From NCBI GenBank assembly GCA_002707025.1, contig PALG01000031.1:372001-436000 (forward strand): a stretch of DNA of 64,000 bases. The letters run 5' to 3'. Position 1 is the stretch's first letter. Every line of letters starts with the position of its first letter. The notes below the pieces were generated by a model. It was not told where the DNA came from, searched no databases, and saw only the letters and a program-made list of their open reading frames with translations. This stretch comes from Flavobacteriaceae bacterium. Its GTDB lineage: Bacteria > Bacteroidota > Bacteroidia > Flavobacteriales > Flavobacteriaceae. The position numbers and the translations under genes were made by a program. Below are positions 9,380 to 19,129 of this stretch, piece after piece.

Positions 9380-10012
9380 TTAATGCTTCAGGTGAATGCC
9401 ACACTCCCTATTTTCCAAAGCCTTTACAGGGTCGAAATAATCGAACTCCATAGGAAGTTTTTTAGACTTGATATAAGCGGAAAGCTGTTCATCGGAATAA
9501 TGATAAAACGGGCTTACCTTTAAAATTCCTTCCTGACTGAAACTAAAAACATCCAGACCATTTCTGTAATTTGTTTGATTCTTTCGAACGTTGGTAAACC
9601 AAACATCGGGTTGGTATTTCTGGAAAGCCCGATCGAAAGGTTCTAGTTTTACTTTTTCTGAAAACTGTTCGTGATTAGGATTATTTACATCGGGAATACC
9701 TATACTACTGTTCAAAAAGGCTGTGGTGTATTTTGGGGAAAAAATTTCAATCTGTAGCTGAAGCTTCTCAATTAAATAGTGGGCATGTTTATAGGTGGCC
9801 TCTGTATTGTACCCCGTATCGCACCAAATTACCTGAATGTCCTTTTTTACTTTGGAACAAGCTTGCAAAATGGCTGCCGAATAAGGGCCAAAGCTAGTGG
9901 TGACCACTGGTCTTTCAGAAAATTCCAACGCAAAAGCGATAATTTCCAAGGGATCCTCAAAACGAACATTCTGATTAAAAAGGGCCAAGTTTTGTGGCGT
10001 AATCTTCTTCAT
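9380..10012 (-). CDS. cysH: phosphoadenosine (PAPS) reductase family, assimilatory
   Basis: 210 aa. Reduces PAPS (or APS) to sulfite with thioredoxin. Seen: TTSFGPYSA, the nucleotide-binding loop equivalent of SFGxQS; the WCDTGYNTEATY segment; WFTNVRKNQT; and the C-terminal ECGIHLKH with the catalytic Cys. The paired cysteines of the iron-sulfur APS-reductase type (CC...CxxC) are absent, which favours the PAPS-type enzyme. It follows the Rrf2 gene on the same strand with a 68-nt gap that holds a promoter-like TAGTTTTG. Supplies sulfide for cysteine and so feeds the methionine operon next to it. Confidence 0.9.
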   Translation of the reverse strand: MKKITPQNLALFNQNVRFEDPLEIIAFALEFSERPVVTTSFGPYSAAILQACSKVKKDIQVIWCDTGYNTEATYKHAHYLIEKLQLQIEIFSPKYTTAFLNSSIGIPDVNNPNHEQFSEKVKLEPFDRAFQKYQPDVWFTNVRKNQTNYRNGLDVFSFSQEGILKVSPFYHYSDEQLSAYIKSKKLPMEFDYFDPVKALENRECGIHLKH

Positions 10013-10044
10013 GAATAATTATCCTATCGACTTACTAGAGTTTA

Positions 10045-10052
10045 CAAAACTA
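10045..10052 (-). promoter_or_regulatory. -7 promoter element upstream of cysH
   Basis: The minus strand reads TAGTTTTG, a perfect TAnnTTTG, 32 nt before the cysH ATG. The -33 region about 17 nt further upstream is only TTT. This suggests that cysH can be transcribed apart from the Rrf2 gene. Confidence 0.45.
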
Positions 10053-10080
10053 CAAACAATTATTTAGATAAAGTATTTAT

Positions 10081-10503
10081 TTATGAAGTTTGATTGGCTA
10101 CAAACTCCTCAAGGGTAGTATTCTCTAGGATGGAAAGGGTTTTGTCACGAACCTGAATCATTAAATTATGCACATCACACTCATCCTCATCATTACAATC
10201 CTCACATTTTTCATAAAAATTGAGACTTACACAAGGAACCATGGCAATGGGGCCTTCCAAAGAACGGTAAAAAGAAGCTATGGGTGTGGTTCTAGACTTT
10301 TCCAAAAGGTAATAGCCTCCTCCTTTTCCTTTTTTGGATCCTAAATACCCAGCCTTTTTCAAAGAAAGTAAGATACTTTCCAAAAATTTTTGAGAGATAT
10401 TTTCAGATTCTGAAATTACCGAAATCTGCACCGGATCATTGGTTTTTCTTCGGGCTAAGTGACTTAACGCTTTGAGTGCATATTTGGTTTTTCGGGAAAG
10501 CAT
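10081..10503 (-). CDS. Rrf2-family transcriptional regulator (cysteine/Fe-S type)
   Basis: 140 aa with the Rrf2 winged helix: MLSRKTKYALKALSHLARR, ISESENISQKFLESILLSLKKAGYLGSKKGKGGGYYL (recognition helix and GGGY wing). A cysteine group follows (C-X8-C-X2-C-X5-C in CVSLNFYEKCEDCNDEDEC), suited to an iron-sulfur cluster or thiol sensing. It sits between OsmC and cysH genes on one strand, so control of sulfur assimilation, as for CymR-like Rrf2 proteins, is the likeliest role. That role is inferred from position. Confidence 0.88.
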   Translation of the reverse strand: MLSRKTKYALKALSHLARRKTNDPVQISVISESENISQKFLESILLSLKKAGYLGSKKGKGGGYYLLEKSRTTPIASFYRSLEGPIAMVPCVSLNFYEKCEDCNDEDECDVHNLMIQVRDKTLSILENTTLEEFVANQTS

Positions 10504-10516
10504 GTTTTAAAGGTAA

Positions 10517-10942
10517 CTAAATTTTGGTTCCATTTACAAAAACATCGTAAGTTATAGCAACCGACTTTTCCAAAGTAATGGATACCGAACAGTATTTTTC
10601 AAAACTAAGGGAAGCCGCCCTTTGTGCCTTTTCTGGAGCAATAGTGCCTTCCAGATACACATTAACATGAATCGCTTCAAAAGGTTTCGCCTTTTTCACC
10701 TCCGTTCGGGTTCCTTCTACTTCCACACGATAGGAAGTCACTTCTTGACGCTGCTTTTTTAGTACGTAAATTATATCAATCGCATTACAACCGCCCACTG
10801 CCATAAGCAGCAACTCCATAGGACTGGCGCCTTTAGCTTCCGTAGGGTTATTCGGGTTATGATCTATAAAAACCGAAGTCTCCCTACTGCCTTTTCCTTC
10901 AAAACGATAGTCGTCGTTTACTCTATTTAAAACTACTTTCAT
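10517..10942 (-). CDS. OsmC family peroxiredoxin-like protein
   Basis: 141 aa. The two redox cysteines of the OsmC/Ohr fold are visible in GGCNAIDI (about residue 52) and YCSVSITLEK (about 113), with the SPMELLLMAVGG helix between. The family reduces organic hydroperoxides or acts on related thiol substrates. The gene lies 13 nt upstream of the Rrf2 gene on the same strand, consistent with an operon linked to thiol metabolism. Confidence 0.88.
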   Translation of the reverse strand: MKVVLNRVNDDYRFEGKGSRETSVFIDHNPNNPTEAKGASPMELLLMAVGGCNAIDIIYVLKKQRQEVTSYRVEVEGTRTEVKKAKPFEAIHVNVYLEGTIAPEKAQRAASLSFEKYCSVSITLEKSVAITYDVFVNGTKI

Positions 10943-11012
10943 ACGATAAATTACAAGTCTTGTTTCTTTAAAATTTGATGGACTAATTTATGAAAATGTA
11001 TTGAAAAAGCCT

Positions 11013-12554
11013 TTATTTCCGGGTTAAGGCCTTCTTCTGAATAATTTCAGGAATGGAACGGCCTTCAATATTGCTTTCCAACCACGATATAATATCCAGA
11101 TACAAAAAACTCCTCCGCTCGTAAGGATCATCCTCCAAGGCCTTCAATTTAGCATGCAATTTCTTGAATTCAGATTTAATTTCGTGAGGGTAAATATCGC
11201 CCAGATTTCTTAAAAACTGAATCATTTCCTTTTGCACTTGGTATAAATCTTCCATCTTGATCAAGAACTTATAGGTGCTCTTAATCAAACGTTCCAAATG
11301 GTAGTCCTCACCTGCTTCATAATGGGCGACCAAATTTAAGATTCGGGAATAACACAATAAGTCCTCCCGCATTTCCAAAGACTTGTTGGAAATGATCTTG
11401 TGTAAATATTCAATACATTTCTTGTTGTCCCCCATCCCAAAATACAAGCAAGCAATTTTGTAGTAAAAGATCATGATATGGTGTTCATCCAACTTGCTTT
11501 CATAGGTTTTTATCCCCTGCAAAACCTTTGGCACCCACTGGGTTCCTTCTTGGAAAGTACCTTCCATAAAGTGCAGATTCAGTTTATGGGAATACAGGTA
11601 TAGGAAGGCCAAACTTTGTACATTTTCGCGTACGGGAAACGAATCTTTTTGAAGCACTTCTTCAAACTTCAGCAAGGCTTCCTTAAACCTTGGAATATCC
11701 TGAATAAAGAAAAGGGCTTCCAACAGGTATTGCTTTCCGCGGATAAAAAACACGGGGTTCAACACCATCATGTTGGGCTGTTCGTAAAAAAGATCGGTCC
11801 ACTTCAACGCATAGCGGTAACAGGATAAAAAATCCTGTACCAAAAAGCTATACCACAAATGGGCTTTATACCACCAAAGTTTTTCCCGAAAGCCCATATC
11901 CTCAATAGCTACGGAAGGTAGACGGTCTTTGAAATATTGCGTAATCTCACGAAATTCTTCATCGTTCTTCACATATCCCTTCTTCAGAAAAATACCATAC
12001 AACTGAAGCGATAAATTGGACAACTTGCTGGAAATGACATTCAGCTGACTAATATTTTTGGCCTCAACCGTAAGTTCGTCGGCACGGTTGCTGATACTTC
12101 GGGTAATGTATTGCGACTCAATGACCTTTTCCAATTCAATAATCTCGTAAGCCATATTTTTTTCTTCATTGGATAGGGCCAAGGTTTTCGCTTTTTCAAG
12201 CAACTTCAAACTTTGATTGTACAATCCTTTATGGTATAAAATCGTAGCGAAATCCAATTGCTCCCGAATTTGCAATCGAATATTTTGATGCATGGGGTTT
12301 AACCGAAGGCTAATTAAAATTTGCTTGTACAAATGTGCCTTTAAATTGGAGAGCTGTCTTTTCTTGATGTTTTTATGCTGAAGTATTTCTTTCTCATCAT
12401 ACTGCTGAAGCTTGTCCAAAATCTCCAAAAGCTGCATAAATTTAGATTCCTCATTGGTCCCCAATCTTCCTACATACAATTTAAATTGTCGTTTTTCCGA
12501 CTTGGAAAGGGACTTGATAAGATCGAAAAGAGGGTCTTTTATAACTTTGGGCAT
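11013..12554 (-). CDS. helical hypothetical protein, TPR-like
   Basis: 513 aa without a signal peptide or membrane segment. It is almost entirely helical and rich in Leu, Lys and Tyr, with TPR-like stretches (LYHKGLYNQSLKLLEKAKTLAL; ACLYFGMGDNKKCIEYLHKI). Starts MPKVIKDPLFDLIKSLSKSEKRQFKLY. I do not recognise a named family; proteins of this type are common in flavobacteria. It stands alone, divergent from leuA. A scaffold or interaction role is possible but cannot be shown. Confidence 0.75.
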   Translation of the reverse strand: MPKVIKDPLFDLIKSLSKSEKRQFKLYVGRLGTNEESKFMQLLEILDKLQQYDEKEILQHKNIKKRQLSNLKAHLYKQILISLRLNPMHQNIRLQIREQLDFATILYHKGLYNQSLKLLEKAKTLALSNEEKNMAYEIIELEKVIESQYITRSISNRADELTVEAKNISQLNVISSKLSNLSLQLYGIFLKKGYVKNDEEFREITQYFKDRLPSVAIEDMGFREKLWWYKAHLWYSFLVQDFLSCYRYALKWTDLFYEQPNMMVLNPVFFIRGKQYLLEALFFIQDIPRFKEALLKFEEVLQKDSFPVRENVQSLAFLYLYSHKLNLHFMEGTFQEGTQWVPKVLQGIKTYESKLDEHHIMIFYYKIACLYFGMGDNKKCIEYLHKIISNKSLEMREDLLCYSRILNLVAHYEAGEDYHLERLIKSTYKFLIKMEDLYQVQKEMIQFLRNLGDIYPHEIKSEFKKLHAKLKALEDDPYERRSFLYLDIISWLESNIEGRSIPEIIQKKALTRK

Positions 12555-12704
12555 GGTAACAAAACATAATTCAAAATACTGATTTTCAATATTTTGAATC
12601 TAAAAAAATTATTTTAAACTCCGTAATCCACTTTATAAAATTAGCGCATTTCAGCTTTCCAAAATATAAATTCGTCTGTAATTATCAATCTTTATTCTGA
12701 AGAA

Positions 12705-13880
12705 ATGTCGCAATCCCAAATTCAAATTTTCGATACCACCCTAAGGGATGGAGAGCAAGTTCCTGGCTGTAAACTCAACACCGAACAAAAATTAATCATT
12801 GCCCGTCAATTAGAACGTTTAGGGGTCAATGTCATTGAAGCGGGGTTTCCCATCTCCAGCCCAGGCGATTTTCAAAGTGTGGAAGCTATTTCAGAAATTA
12901 TAGAAAATGCCACGGTTTGCGGACTCACCCGAGCGGTTAAAAAAGATATCGAAGTGGCTGCGGAAGCTTTACGAAAAGCGAAATATCCTAGAATTCACAC
13001 AGGAATTGGCACTTCAGACTCACACATTAAACACAAGTTCAACAGCAATCGAGAGCAAATTATTGAACGGGCTTTTGAAGCGGTAAGCTATGCCAAATCG
13101 TTTGTGGAAGATGTAGAGTTTTATGCAGAGGATGCGGGCCGTACGGATAACAACTACCTAGCAAGGGTTTGTGAAGCGGCCATTAAAGCGGGCGCCACCG
13201 TATTGAATATCCCAGACACTACGGGATATTGTCTTCCGAGTGAATACGGTGCCAAAATTAAGTACTTAAGGGAGCATGTGAAAGGCATTGACAAAGCCAT
13301 TCTTTCCTGCCATTGCCATAACGATTTGGGACTTGCTACGGCCAACGCTATTGAAGGGGTGATTCACGGAGCCCGTCAAATTGAATGTACCATCAACGGA
13401 GTGGGAGAACGTGCTGGAAATACCGCTTTGGAAGAAGTCGTGATGATTTTAAGACAGCATCCATATTTAGATTTAAATACCAGCATCAACACAAAGGAAA
13501 TTTATAAAACGAGTCAGTTGGTTTCCCAACACATGGGTGTCTACACCCAACCCAATAAAGCCATTGTGGGGTCCAATGCCTTTGCCCATAGTTCGGGCAT
13601 TCACCAAGATGGAATCATTAAAAATCGGGAAACCTACGAAATCATTGACCCGAAAGAAGTAGGCGTAACCGAATCGGCCATCGTATTAACAGCTCGAAGT
13701 GGTCGTGCCGCCTTGGCGTATCGCGCCAAAAAAGTTGGTTACGAATTAACCAAGCTTCAGCTGGATGAAGTATATGCCAATTTCCTCACTTTTGCCGACA
13801 AGAAAAAGGAGGTAGCAGACAACGACATCCATCAAATTATCGAAACCAGTAAGGTCTATCAACAAATCATTTCAGCGTAA
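12705..13880 (+). CDS. leuA: 2-isopropylmalate synthase, short form
   Basis: 391 aa. Condenses acetyl-CoA with 2-ketoisovalerate, the first leucine-specific step. Seen: [13 protein letters not shown] (metal Asp, Arg), the metal-binding [12 protein letters not shown] and [15 protein letters not shown], and SGIHQDG. The chain ends about 120 residues before the end of a full LeuA, so the C-terminal leucine-binding regulatory domain is missing; feedback by leucine would have to work another way. Its stop overlaps the leuC start by 1 nt (TAATG). The neighbours leuC, leuD and leuB support LeuA rather than homocitrate or citramalate synthase. Confidence 0.93.
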   Translation: MSQSQIQIFDTTLRDGEQVPGCKLNTEQKLIIARQLERLGVNVIEAGFPISSPGDFQSVEAISEIIENATVCGLTRAVKKDIEVAAEALRKAKYPRIHTGIGTSDSHIKHKFNSNREQIIERAFEAVSYAKSFVEDVEFYAEDAGRTDNNYLARVCEAAIKAGATVLNIPDTTGYCLPSEYGAKIKYLREHVKGIDKAILSCHCHNDLGLATANAIEGVIHGARQIECTINGVGERAGNTALEEVVMILRQHPYLDLNTSINTKEIYKTSQLVSQHMGVYTQPNKAIVGSNAFAHSSGIHQDGIIKNRETYEIIDPKEVGVTESAIVLTARSGRAALAYRAKKVGYELTKLQLDEVYANFLTFADKKKEVADNDIHQIIETSKVYQQIISA

Positions 13881-15262
13881 TGGGAAAAACCTTATTCGAT
13901 AAAGTTTGGGACGCGCATGTGGTCGATTCCATAGCAAATGGACCCCAAGTATTGTACATCGACCAGCATCTAATTCATGAAGTAACGAGTCCGCAGGCCT
14001 TCCAAGAACTGGAAGCGCGAAAGATTCCTATTTTTCGCCCCCAGCAAATTGTGGCTACGGCAGATCATAACACTCCTACCCTCAATCAACACTTACCGGT
14101 AAAGGATGCGCTTTCCAGAAACCAGTTAAAACAGCTTTCCGAAAATTGTCAAAAAAATGGAATTACCCTATACGAACTAGGGCACCAATACAACGGAATT
14201 GTGCATGTAATGGCGCCCGAGTTGGGCATTACCCAACCGGGAATGACCATCGTTTGTGGCGACAGCCATACCTCTACCCATGGGGCTTTTGGAAGTATTG
14301 CCTTCGGAATAGGAACCAGCCAAGTAGCACAGGTATTTGCAAGCCAATGCTTGTTATTGACCAAGCCGAAATCCCTTCGGGTAACGGTAAATGGCACCCT
14401 GAAAAAAGGAGTGCTTCCTAAGGATGTTATTTTATATATCATTTCTAAAATTGGCACCAATGCCGGTACGGGATATTTTTGTGAGTATGCCGGAGAGGTT
14501 TTTGAAAACATGAGCATGGAAGGCCGAATGACCGTTTGTAACATGAGTATTGAAATGGGAGCGCGAGGCGGTATGATTGCCCCCGATGAAACCACTTTCA
14601 ACTATGTAAAAGGACGTGAGTTTGCTCCAAAAGATGTCGAATTTGATAAAAAAGTGGCCTATTGGAAAACCCTTCCCACAGATGCAGATGCTGTGTTCGA
14701 CAAAGAGTATACTTTTGACGCCTCCGATATTGAACCTATGGTTACCTACGGAACCAATCCGGGTATGGGTATCAAAATATCGGGGAACATTCCGTCACTA
14801 AAAGATGCTTCCTTTAAAAAATCCTTGGAATACATGGGTTTTGAAGCAGGGGAAAGCATGCTCAACAAACCCATTAACTATGTATTTATTGGTAGTTGTA
14901 CCAATTCACGGATTGAAGATTTCCGGGTAGCCGCACAATATATAAAAGGAAAACAAAAAGCAAAAAATGTAACCGCTTGGCTCGTTCCGGGCAGCAAACA
15001 AGTGGAAGCACAAATTGAAGCAGAAGGATTAAAAGGTATTTTTGAAGCGGCAGGTTTTCAGCTACGGCAACCAGGCTGCTCGGCTTGTTTGGCCATGAAC
15101 GATGATAAAATTCCGCAAGGGGAATACTGTGTTTCCACATCAAACCGAAATTTTGAAGGGCGCCAGGGTCAAGGTGCCAGAACCATTTTGGCGAGTCCGT
15201 TAGTCGCTGCTGCCACAGCCATTGAAGGAAAAATTATAGACATTACCCAACAGCTAAATTAA
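13880..15262 (+). CDS. leuC: 3-isopropylmalate dehydratase large subunit
   Basis: 460 aa, aconitase family. Isomerises 2- to 3-isopropylmalate with LeuD. The [4Fe-4S] ligands are seen in [11 protein letters not shown] and [24 protein letters not shown] is also typical. Overlaps leuA by 1 nt and ends 1 nt before leuD. Confidence 0.97.
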   Translation: MGKTLFDKVWDAHVVDSIANGPQVLYIDQHLIHEVTSPQAFQELEARKIPIFRPQQIVATADHNTPTLNQHLPVKDALSRNQLKQLSENCQKNGITLYELGHQYNGIVHVMAPELGITQPGMTIVCGDSHTSTHGAFGSIAFGIGTSQVAQVFASQCLLLTKPKSLRVTVNGTLKKGVLPKDVILYIISKIGTNAGTGYFCEYAGEVFENMSMEGRMTVCNMSIEMGARGGMIAPDETTFNYVKGREFAPKDVEFDKKVAYWKTLPTDADAVFDKEYTFDASDIEPMVTYGTNPGMGIKISGNIPSLKDASFKKSLEYMGFEAGESMLNKPINYVFIGSCTNSRIEDFRVAAQYIKGKQKAKNVTAWLVPGSKQVEAQIEAEGLKGIFEAAGFQLRQPGCSACLAMNDDKIPQGEYCVSTSNRNFEGRQGQGARTILASPLVAAATAIEGKIIDITQQLN

Positions 15263-15263
15263 T

Positions 15264-15851
15264 ATGGAAAAGTTTGTGACCCTTACCGATACCGCCATTC
15301 CATTGGACATCGAAAATGTAGATACCGACCAGATTATTCCTGCCCGATTTTTAAAGGCAACCGACAAGCAAGGGTTCGGCGATCATGTGTTTAGGGATTG
15401 GCGGTTTCAGAAAGACGGAACTGTAAATGAAGACTTCGTTTTAAACAACCCCAAGTATAAAGGAAGTATTTTAGTGGCAGGGAACAATTTTGGCTGCGGC
15501 TCTAGTCGCGAACATGCTGCTTGGGCTTTGGTAGGCTATGGTTTTAAGGTAATCGTTTCTAGCTTCTTTGCCGATATTTTTAAAGGAAATTCCCTTAACA
15601 ACGGATTACTACCGGTTCAGGTTTCCGAAAGATTTCTTTCAGAATTATTTCAGAAAGTAAAAGAAAACCCAAAGACAGAAATTACGGTAAACCTAGAAAA
15701 ACAAAGTATTTCAGTAACAGGAACAAACCTTACTGAAACCTTTGAAATAGACCCTTACAAAAAAACATGCATGATTAATGGCTATGACGACATTGATTAT
15801 CTACTGAGTAAAAAAGATCGAATTGAAGCCTTCGAGGCGCAAAAAATATAG
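15264..15851 (+). CDS. leuD: 3-isopropylmalate dehydratase small subunit
   Basis: 195 aa, swivel domain partner of LeuC. Seen: [12 protein letters not shown] and the substrate loop [13 protein letters not shown], both diagnostic of LeuD. Lies between leuC (1 nt) and leuB (4 nt) in one operon. Confidence 0.97.
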   Translation: MEKFVTLTDTAIPLDIENVDTDQIIPARFLKATDKQGFGDHVFRDWRFQKDGTVNEDFVLNNPKYKGSILVAGNNFGCGSSREHAAWALVGYGFKVIVSSFFADIFKGNSLNNGLLPVQVSERFLSELFQKVKENPKTEITVNLEKQSISVTGTNLTETFEIDPYKKTCMINGYDDIDYLLSKKDRIEAFEAQKI

Positions 15852-15855
15852 TAAT

Positions 15856-16974
15856 ATGAAATTGAACATTGCTGTACTTCCTGGCGACGGAATTGGCCCA
15901 GAAGTGACGAAACAATCCATTAAGGTGCTGCATGCGATTGCCATGGAATTTAACCACACCTTTTATTTTTCCCATGCTCCCGTAGGAGCAATTGCCATTG
16001 ACGAAACCGGGGATCCCCTTCCCCAAGAGACTTTGGATTTGTGCAAAAATAGCGACGCCATACTTTTTGGTGCTATTGGCGATCCTAAATACGATAATGA
16101 CCCTTCTGCACCGGTACGTCCCGAACAGGGATTGTTGAAATTACGAAAGGAAATGGGCCTATTCGCCAACATACGGCCCGTAAAAGCCTACGACACCCTT
16201 TTGGAACAGTCCCCTTTGAAAGTGGATCGAATTCAAGGTACCGATATTAGTATCTATCGCGAATTGACTGGCGGTATTTATTTCGGGGAAAAAAAGCGGA
16301 ATGAGGAAGGAACGGAAGCTTCAGATTTATGCCTTTACACCAAAGAAGAAATTGAACGTATTGCCCATTTGGCTTTTAAAGCAGCGCAATCGCGGAAGAA
16401 AAAAGTGACTTTGGTAGATAAAGCGAACGTTCTGGAGAGTTCCCGACTTTGGCGAAAAGTAGTGACAGACTTGGCAAAAAGTTACCCAGATGTGGAATTG
16501 GACTTCCTTTTTGTGGATAACGCGTCCATGCAGTTAATTCTGAACCCAAAGCAATTTGATGTCATCCTCACCGAAAATATGTTTGGGGATATCATTAGTG
16601 ATGAAGCGAGTGTGATTGGAGGCTCTATAGGCTTGTTGGCTTCGGCTTCCGTAGGAAATCAATTTGCTTTATTTGAACCCATCCATGGATCCTATCCGCA
16701 AGCCAAAGGAAAAGGGATTGCCAACCCAATTGCCTCAATACTTTCAGCAGCCATGCTCTTAGAACATTTTACTTTGTTTGAAGAAGCTGAAATGATTAAA
16801 ACGGCCGTTGAAAAATCATTGGAATTGGATATTACCACTCCCGATTTAAACAAACTGGGCAAAACCATTTCCACCGAAAAAGTAGGGGATTTTATTGAAG
16901 ATTTTATTTTACACCCAGAAGACACTAACCGCAATTTTACCAATATCCACCTGGGACAGTCTACTATTATCTAG
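15856..16974 (+). CDS. leuB: 3-isopropylmalate dehydrogenase
   Basis: 372 aa from the ATG at 15856 (MKLNIAVLPGDGIGPEV). A longer reading from 15823 would overlap leuD and add 11 residues before the conserved start, so it is rejected. Oxidises and decarboxylates 3-isopropylmalate with NAD. Seen: RELTGGIYFGEK, TLVDKANVLESSRLWRK, FGDIISDEASVIGGSIG and the EPIHGSYP NAD region. Last gene of leuACDB, followed by a terminator. Confidence 0.97.
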   Translation: MKLNIAVLPGDGIGPEVTKQSIKVLHAIAMEFNHTFYFSHAPVGAIAIDETGDPLPQETLDLCKNSDAILFGAIGDPKYDNDPSAPVRPEQGLLKLRKEMGLFANIRPVKAYDTLLEQSPLKVDRIQGTDISIYRELTGGIYFGEKKRNEEGTEASDLCLYTKEEIERIAHLAFKAAQSRKKKVTLVDKANVLESSRLWRKVVTDLAKSYPDVELDFLFVDNASMQLILNPKQFDVILTENMFGDIISDEASVIGGSIGLLASASVGNQFALFEPIHGSYPQAKGKGIANPIASILSAAMLLEHFTLFEEAEMIKTAVEKSLELDITTPDLNKLGKTISTEKVGDFIEDFILHPEDTNRNFTNIHLGQSTII

Positions 16975-17000
16975 TAGGATAGTTTATTTTTTAGTTGGTT

Positions 17001-17036
17001 AAAGGTCGAAATAGGTTCGGCCTTTTTCTGTTTTTT
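17001..17036 (+). terminator. terminator between leuB and ilvC
   Basis: Stem AAAGGTCGAA / TTCGGCCTTT around loop ATAGG with one G-T pair, followed by TTTTTCTGTTTTTT. It lies 26 nt after leuB on the plus strand. The A-run on the left side could let it also serve the convergent ilvC transcript. Confidence 0.8.
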
Positions 17037-17089
17037 CAGCAGCTTTCCATATTTTTCTAAAATGGGCAAATATGTGAGTTGCGTGCTCA

Positions 17090-18583
17090 TTACGCTTCGG
17101 CCATTTCTTTCTTTTCGGTATTGATTACTTTCATCTCGGTCATCGCACCCCGTAGTTTTTTTCCAATAATTTCTATCGGGTGTGCCGTAATGGCTTCATT
17201 TACTTCTATCAAAGCAACATTATCGACTCCTTTATTTGGAAACGCATTTCCTATATCGGTAGGTGCTACCGTTTGCATAAAATCTTTTAGCAAAGGTTTT
17301 GCGGAATGGTCAAATAAATAACACCCATATTCAGCCGTATCTGAAATAATCCGATTCATTTCAAATAATTTTTTTCGGGCAATGGTATTGGCAATGAGTG
17401 GTAATTCGTGTAGGGATTCGTAATAGGCCGAATCTTCCACGATTCCTGAAGCAACCATCGTTTCATAGGCTAATTCTACCCCAGCTTTCACAAAAGCGGT
17501 CATCAACACCCCATGATCAAAATATTCCTGTTCGGGGATGTGTTCGGGAGTAGGATCGGTTTTTTCGAAAGCCGTCTCCCCTGTTTCCGCCCTCCAACGA
17601 AGCAAATCGGCATCATCGTTGGCCCAATCTTGCATCATACCTGAAGAAAAAGCTCCACTCATGATATCGTCCATGTGTTTTTCAAATAAAGGCTTCAGAA
17701 TTTCCTTTAAGGTTTCTGAAAGTTCGTAGGCACGAATTTTCGCCGGATTGGAAAGTCGATTCATCATATTCGTAATACCTCCATGTTTTAAGGCTTCCGT
17801 TAAGGTTTCCCACCCATACTGGATCAATTTGGAAGCGTACGAAGCCTCCACTCCTTGCTCGACCATCTTATTGAAACACAAAATAGAACCCGTTTGCAAT
17901 ACCCCACATAAAATGGTCTGTTCTCCCATAAGATCGCTCTTTACCTCAGCCACGAAGGAAGATTCCAGCACTCCTGCACGATGACCTCCTGTAGCAAATG
18001 CATAGGCTTTAGCCTCTTCCATGCCTTTCCCTTGCGGATCGTTTTGTGGATGCACTGCAATTAAGGTAGGAACCCCAAAACCACGTTTGTATTCCTCACG
18101 AACTTCCGAACCGGGGCATTTTGGCGCTACCATGATCACGGTTACATCTTCACGTACCTGCATGCCTTCTTCTACGATGTTGAACCCATGGGAATACGAA
18201 AGAGTCGCTCCCTTTTTCATTAAAGGCACTACTTTATTAATGACAGGGGTATGTTGCTTATCGGGGGTTAGGTTACAAACCAAGTCGGCCGTAGGAATCA
18301 ATTCCTCAAACGTGCCTACTTCAAAACCATTTTCGGTGGCATTTTTATAAGACGTTCTTTGCTGATCAATAGCTTCTTGCCGAAGGGCATACGACACGTC
18401 CAGTCCCGAGTCCCGCATGTTCATTCCCTGATTCAAACCTTGGGCGCCACAGCCTAGAATGACTACTTTCTTTCCTTCCAAGGTGGTGCTGCCTTCCGAA
18501 AATTCGGAAGCTTCCATAAAGCGGCATTTTCCTAATTGGGCTAGTTTTTCACGTAATGATAGGGTATTGAAATAATTTTTCAT
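17090..18583 (-). CDS. ilvC: ketol-acid reductoisomerase, class II
   Basis: 497 aa from the ATG at 18583 ([23 protein letters not shown]). A TTG eight codons upstream is less likely. Converts acetolactate to dihydroxyisovalerate with NADPH. The length, [25 protein letters not shown] and two copies of the knotted C-terminal domain mark the long E. coli-like class II enzyme; many bacteria have the short 330-residue class I. Last gene of ilvDBNC, 10 nt after ilvN. Confidence 0.97.
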   Translation of the reverse strand: MKNYFNTLSLREKLAQLGKCRFMEASEFSEGSTTLEGKKVVILGCGAQGLNQGMNMRDSGLDVSYALRQEAIDQQRTSYKNATENGFEVGTFEELIPTADLVCNLTPDKQHTPVINKVVPLMKKGATLSYSHGFNIVEEGMQVREDVTVIMVAPKCPGSEVREEYKRGFGVPTLIAVHPQNDPQGKGMEEAKAYAFATGGHRAGVLESSFVAEVKSDLMGEQTILCGVLQTGSILCFNKMVEQGVEASYASKLIQYGWETLTEALKHGGITNMMNRLSNPAKIRAYELSETLKEILKPLFEKHMDDIMSGAFSSGMMQDWANDDADLLRWRAETGETAFEKTDPTPEHIPEQEYFDHGVLMTAFVKAGVELAYETMVASGIVEDSAYYESLHELPLIANTIARKKLFEMNRIISDTAEYGCYLFDHSAKPLLKDFMQTVAPTDIGNAFPNKGVDNVALIEVNEAITAHPIEIIGKKLRGAMTEMKVINTEKKEMAEA

Positions 18584-18593
18584 TTTCTTGTTT

Positions 18594-19127
18594 TTAGGCA
18601 CTGGCAAAGGATTCCAGCAATTGGGTGATTTTCATTTCGTCTTTGGTCACGGCAATTCTTCCCGAACGTACAAATTGCATGATCCCAAAAGGCTTTAATT
18701 CGCGGTGCAATAATTCCACTTCGCTTTTTCGGCCCGACTTTTCCAGAACGAAGAATTCTCGGTTTACTGTCACAATGCGGGCATTGCTTTCTTTAATGAT
18801 ATTCTGAATTTGTCGTTCTTCAAACAACAAGTCGCTCTTAATTTTAAACAAACAGGATTCTTGATAAATGGTTTCTTCATCGGTGTGGTAATAGGCTTTG
18901 ATCACCTCTACCTGCTTTTCAATCTGACCGATGATTTTTCGCATCTGTGCTTCGGAAATTTCTACGACGATGGTCCAGCGGGACACATGGTCAATTTCAG
19001 AAACGGAAGAATTAATACTTTCAATATTAATATGCCTACGCTGAAATATCGCTGAAATACGGTTCAGCAAGCCTACATTGTTTTCGGTATAAATAGATAC
19101 CGTAAAAAGTTTTTTTTCTGTCTCCAT
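18594..19127 (-). CDS. ilvN: acetolactate synthase small (regulatory) subunit
   Basis: 177 aa. An N-terminal ACT domain ([34 protein letters not shown]) is followed by the second ACT-like half. It binds valine and activates IlvB. It starts 2 nt after the ilvB stop. IlvH and IlvN names are used interchangeably for this length. Confidence 0.95.
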   Translation of the reverse strand: METEKKLFTVSIYTENNVGLLNRISAIFQRRHINIESINSSVSEIDHVSRWTIVVEISEAQMRKIIGQIEKQVEVIKAYYHTDEETIYQESCLFKIKSDLLFEERQIQNIIKESNARIVTVNREFFVLEKSGRKSEVELLHRELKPFGIMQFVRSGRIAVTKDEMKITQLLESFASA

Positions 19128-19129
19128 AA

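Noticed and set aside
9171-9383. Plus-strand open frame of 70 codons
   Set aside because: It lies over the SAM-I riboswitch and its promoter and has no protein-like features.
14149-14601. Antisense frame of 150 codons in leuC
   Set aside because: A shadow of a highly conserved gene.
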